Source: an uncultured Caulobacteraceae bacterium (GTDB lineage Bacteria; Pseudomonadota; Alphaproteobacteria; Caulobacterales; Caulobacteraceae). Taken from it: a stretch of DNA of 5,052 nt. Below are positions 5,050-5,052 of this stretch, piece by piece. The notes under the pieces are model-generated. The model was not told the DNA's origin, searched no databases, and was given only the letters and a program-made list of their open reading frames with translations. The DNA lies in NCBI GenBank assembly GCA_946482375.1, contig CAMLRH010000210.1:1-5052 (forward strand), read 5' to 3'. The stretch's first letter is position 1. The number at the start of each line of letters is the position of its first letter. A program made the translations under genes and the position numbers.

Positions 5050-5052
5050 TTA

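Overview
The window is GC-rich, densely coding DNA that most resembles an alphaproteobacterium, probably of the Caulobacterales type. This is inferred from codon and GC style, from a LexA operator of the alphaproteobacterial form (GTTC-N7-GTTC), and from intergenic palindromes of the 'CCCGCGAAGGCGGG' kind. No database search was possible. Six protein genes fill almost all of the window. I see no tRNA, rRNA, CRISPR array or insertion sequence.

Left part, minus strand (read right to left). At 1364-2089 lies a HhH-GPD DNA glycosylase of the endonuclease III family, with a near-perfect LexA box just upstream. After an 80-base gap come an ECF sigma factor of the FecI type (750-1283) and a FecR-type anti-sigma/sensor protein (1-753, cut by the window edge). 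The last two overlap as ATGA and form a cell-surface signalling pair, usually followed by a TonB-dependent receptor gene, which would lie beyond the left edge.

Right part, plus strand. At 2154-3101 lies an enolase-superfamily epimerase/racemase of the L-Ala-D/L-Glu epimerase / DgcA type. It is divergent from the glycosylase gene. A 90-base REPIN-like pair of inverted hairpins (3103-3192) separates it from a dicarboxylate/amino acid:cation symporter (3200-4483). Epimerase and transporter may serve together in uptake and use of glutamate or glutamate-containing compounds. A small VOC-fold (glyoxalase-like) protein lies on the minus strand at 4459-4884 and overlaps the 3' end of the transporter gene by 25 bases. 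The right margin is a 152-base nested palindrome (4898-5049).

The points most worth a second look are three. The glycosylase gene looks SOS-controlled and possibly leaderless, and its product has Arg where endonuclease III has its catalytic Lys. The symporter departs from family consensus at a sodium-site Asn and at the HP2-tip glycines. The two intergenic palindromes have paired copies that differ by compensatory base changes, which points to selection on, or copying of, a folded structure.
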